From assembly GCA_026992215.1 (NCBI GenBank), contig JALXAI010000099.1:1-7940 (forward strand): a DNA stretch of 7,940 nucleotides, written 5' to 3'. A program made the position numbers and the translations under genes. Positions 6,730 to 7,940 of the stretch are shown in pieces. Source of the stretch: Desulfobacterales bacterium (lineage in GTDB: Bacteria > Desulfobacterota > Syntrophobacteria > B119-G9). Under the pieces are notes generated by a model, which worked only from the letters and a program-made list of their open reading frames with translations, had not been told where the DNA came from and did not search any database. Position 1 is the first letter of the stretch, and every line of letters begins with the position of its first letter.

Positions 6730-6842
6730 AAGCGAGGACTGGGAAATTTCGTGAGGCTATCGTGATGGCGTTTATGGGTAGATTTAGCCTGGAGGAAGGT
6801 ATTTCCGGAAGCAGTAAGAGAGATGTTGACGATTGAGAAGGG

Positions 6843-6896
6843 CCTGGAGAAAAGAATATGTGGGATTCGGCCCCGTCTTCTTACCCATTTCCAGGC
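6843..6896. repeat. Imperfect inverted repeat downstream of pstB
   Basis: CCTGGA at the left end pairs with TCCAGG at the right end, and the stem continues with AA/TT after one bulged G. Inside, ATG-t-GGG can pair with CCCAT across a loop containing GGCCCC. No T-run follows on the plus strand, so it is a possible 3' transcript hairpin rather than a clear terminator. Confidence 0.3.
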
Positions 6897-7063
6897 AATC
6901 ACCATATAATTATGATTCTGCCAGTTGCTATAATTGTCGGACTTGAAAAGGTTGTAACATGGTTGCCCCAAGAAGATGGTTTATGGTCGTGATTTTGAAA
7001 ATGAAGGATAAGTGTCCTTTTATATCGCTTTCGCAAGTAAGAAATGCTGGTTACGCGCTCTTG

Positions 7064-7105
7064 CCGGTACTCTCGGTGATTCATCAGCGATGCATGACAT
7101 ACCGG
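7064..7105. repeat. Nested inverted repeat between the converging genes
   Basis: The outer arms CCGGTA (7064-7069) and TACCGG (7100-7105) are perfect reverse complements. The interior contains a second hairpin, CATC-AGC-GATG, extended by two A-T pairs beyond one mismatch. It starts about 27 bases after the stop codon of the DUF401 gene, where a factor-independent or Rho-linked 3' structure would be expected, but there is no adjacent T-run. Confidence 0.35.
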
Positions 7106-7131
7106 GTGGATTGAAATCTACTAAAATTCGT

Positions 7132-7940
7132 TTATCTTAAGAAGTAGTTTAAGGTGTAGAAGTACGCGAGGGCTGTGAGTAGAAGGGATGTACAGGGAAA
7201 TGCAAGAAATCGGTAAACAGATCCAAGGGCAACGTTGAAATACTCGTTTGACAGCAAAAGGCACAGGTGTAGCGGAGATAAAAGTACGCCTGAAAAGCCG
7301 CTTACCAGTCCCAACATCATGTAGGCGATGATGTGATTTTCCGCGCCAAAGGTGTGAACCAGGGAAATTATAATGGGAAAAGTCGTTCCAACGAAGGCAA
7401 TGGTTATTCCTGCCACCGTTCCCACTAAAAAGGGCAGCATGACAGTGATGGGAACAAGGGGGATGTCGAGATGAAGCAGTTCGTTTCCTATGGCGGATAT
7501 GGATCGACTGTCTTCGAGCATTCCCTTGAAGATTAGAATACTTGCGATCATGTAGGTTACGTAGAGAAGTTGTTTCTTTTTCAAAATGGAAAGTCTCACG
7601 GATACCGGGAATCGGTTCTCGTGCCATACCCAGAAAATACTCACGACAAGAGCAACGATCAGCCCCGTTTCCTTTGATATTGGTGAAAGAAAGGATCCTG
7701 AAGCGATATGTTCAAAAGCGAATCCAAGTCCCAGGCCGCCTATGATCACGATGGCCACGGGAGAAAGGAGTCTCAGCAACGATACCCACGATTCCGGGGC
7801 GGCGTCCGATGGTTTGCCTTCGGTATCTTCGATCCAGTGGGAATCTCTTATGGGATAGTAGCCCGCGACCACCGCCACGATGGTAATAGGAAAGAGAAAG
7901 AGTACGAAGAGCCAGATATTCAGGTCCGCCAGGGTGGTTG
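7132..7940 (-). CDS. DUF401-family membrane protein (C-terminal part, 5' end outside the window)
   Basis: The frame is open from the right edge to the TAA at 7132, giving 268 codons plus a partial one; a GTG at 7878 is internal, since the hydrophobic sequence continues in frame to the edge (TTLADLNIWLFVLFLFPITI). The protein is strongly hydrophobic with about seven membrane segments and a short polar loop (HWIEDTEGKPSDAAPES) after the first. The pair of blocks PFLVGTVAGITIAFVGTTFP and GFSGVLLSPLHLCLLLSNEY, separated by about 30 residues, resembles the conserved core of DUF401, a family grouped with the ion-transporter (IT) superfamily. Members usually have about 400 residues, so about a third is missing here. 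The substrate is unknown and neither neighbour indicates one. It converges on the pst operon and need not be related to it. A general IT-superfamily anion or carboxylate permease is the main alternative reading. Confidence 0.72.
   Translation of the reverse strand, partial: TTLADLNIWLFVLFLFPITIVAVVAGYYPIRDSHWIEDTEGKPSDAAPESWVSLLRLLSPVAIVIIGGLGLGFAFEHIASGSFLSPISKETGLIVALVVSIFWVWHENRFPVSVRLSILKKKQLLYVTYMIASILIFKGMLEDSRSISAIGNELLHLDIPLVPITVMLPFLVGTVAGITIAFVGTTFPIIISLVHTFGAENHIIAYMMLGLVSGFSGVLLSPLHLCLLLSNEYFNVALGSVYRFLAFPCTSLLLTALAYFYTLNYFLR

Larger units (their letters stand above)
6730..7131. other. Gap between convergent pstB and DUF401 genes, no convincing gene
   Basis: These 402 bases lie between the 3' ends of two converging genes. 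The longest suggestive reading frame on the plus strand is a 45-codon open stretch (6699-6836) that overlaps the end of pstB. No ribosome site, family resemblance, tRNA or T-tailed terminator was recognised. It contains imperfect inverted repeats at about 6843-6896 and 7064-7105, which could serve as bidirectional 3' ends. TATAAT strings at 6905-6910 and 6929-6934 have no matching -35 box. Confidence 0.55.

Noticed and set aside
6765..6836. Separate 23-codon small gene starting at ATG 6765
   Set aside because: No ribosome site upstream and no recognisable product; the frame is open simply because the stretch is short.
7004..7020. AAGGA / TCCTT mini-hairpin with flanking T-rich sequence as a terminator
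   Set aside because: The stem is only five pairs, mostly weak, and lies over 100 bases from either stop codon.

Overview
The window looks like an ordinary stretch of bacterial chromosome. It carries seven protein-coding genes, two of them cut by the window edges, and three gene-poor gaps of about 350 to 400 bases. Gene content and protein style (UvrA with GPSGSGKSS and HCPKCG, a PstS with a GGTAH first phosphate loop, an M20 metallo-hydrolase of the SHMDVVPPG type, a DUF401 permease) suggest an anaerobic Gram-negative bacterium, perhaps of the Desulfobacterota (former Deltaproteobacteria) type. That placement is inference from remembered family resemblance; no search was run.

Layout. From the left edge, three genes read on the minus strand: an M20-family metallo-hydrolase (1834-3087), then pdxA (456-1484), then the first 149 codons of uvrA (1-448, running out of the window). 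pdxA and uvrA are 7 bases apart and probably share a transcript. A well-formed promoter (TTGGGT, 17 bases, TATAAT) lies in the 349-base gap before pdxA, so that pair need not depend on the M20 gene.

A divergent intergenic region (3088-3475) separates the M20 gene from a compact plus-strand operon, pstS-pstC-pstA-pstB (3476-6729). pstS/pstC and pstC/pstA overlap by four bases (ATGA), and pstA and pstB are one base apart. Together they encode a complete ABC importer for inorganic phosphate: periplasmic binding protein, two membrane permeases and an ATPase. No phoU, phoB or phoR gene accompanies it. The divergent region holds a TTGACA-type promoter for pst, a possible back-to-back promoter for the M20 gene whose -35 box overlaps it, an 11-base palindrome at the -35 box, and two perfect 10-base direct repeats 32 bases apart. 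This is a plausible regulatory site for phosphate response, but it does not match the classical Pho box.

After pstB, 402 bases hold no convincing gene and contain imperfect inverted repeats. The right end is the C-terminal part (268 codons) of a DUF401-family membrane protein on the minus strand, convergent with pst.

I see no CRISPR array, insertion sequence, tRNA, rRNA or evident new system. The points most worth a second look are the repeat and palindrome architecture upstream of pst, the short PstB C-terminus with an alternative reading frame behind it, and the uncharacterised DUF401 transporter.
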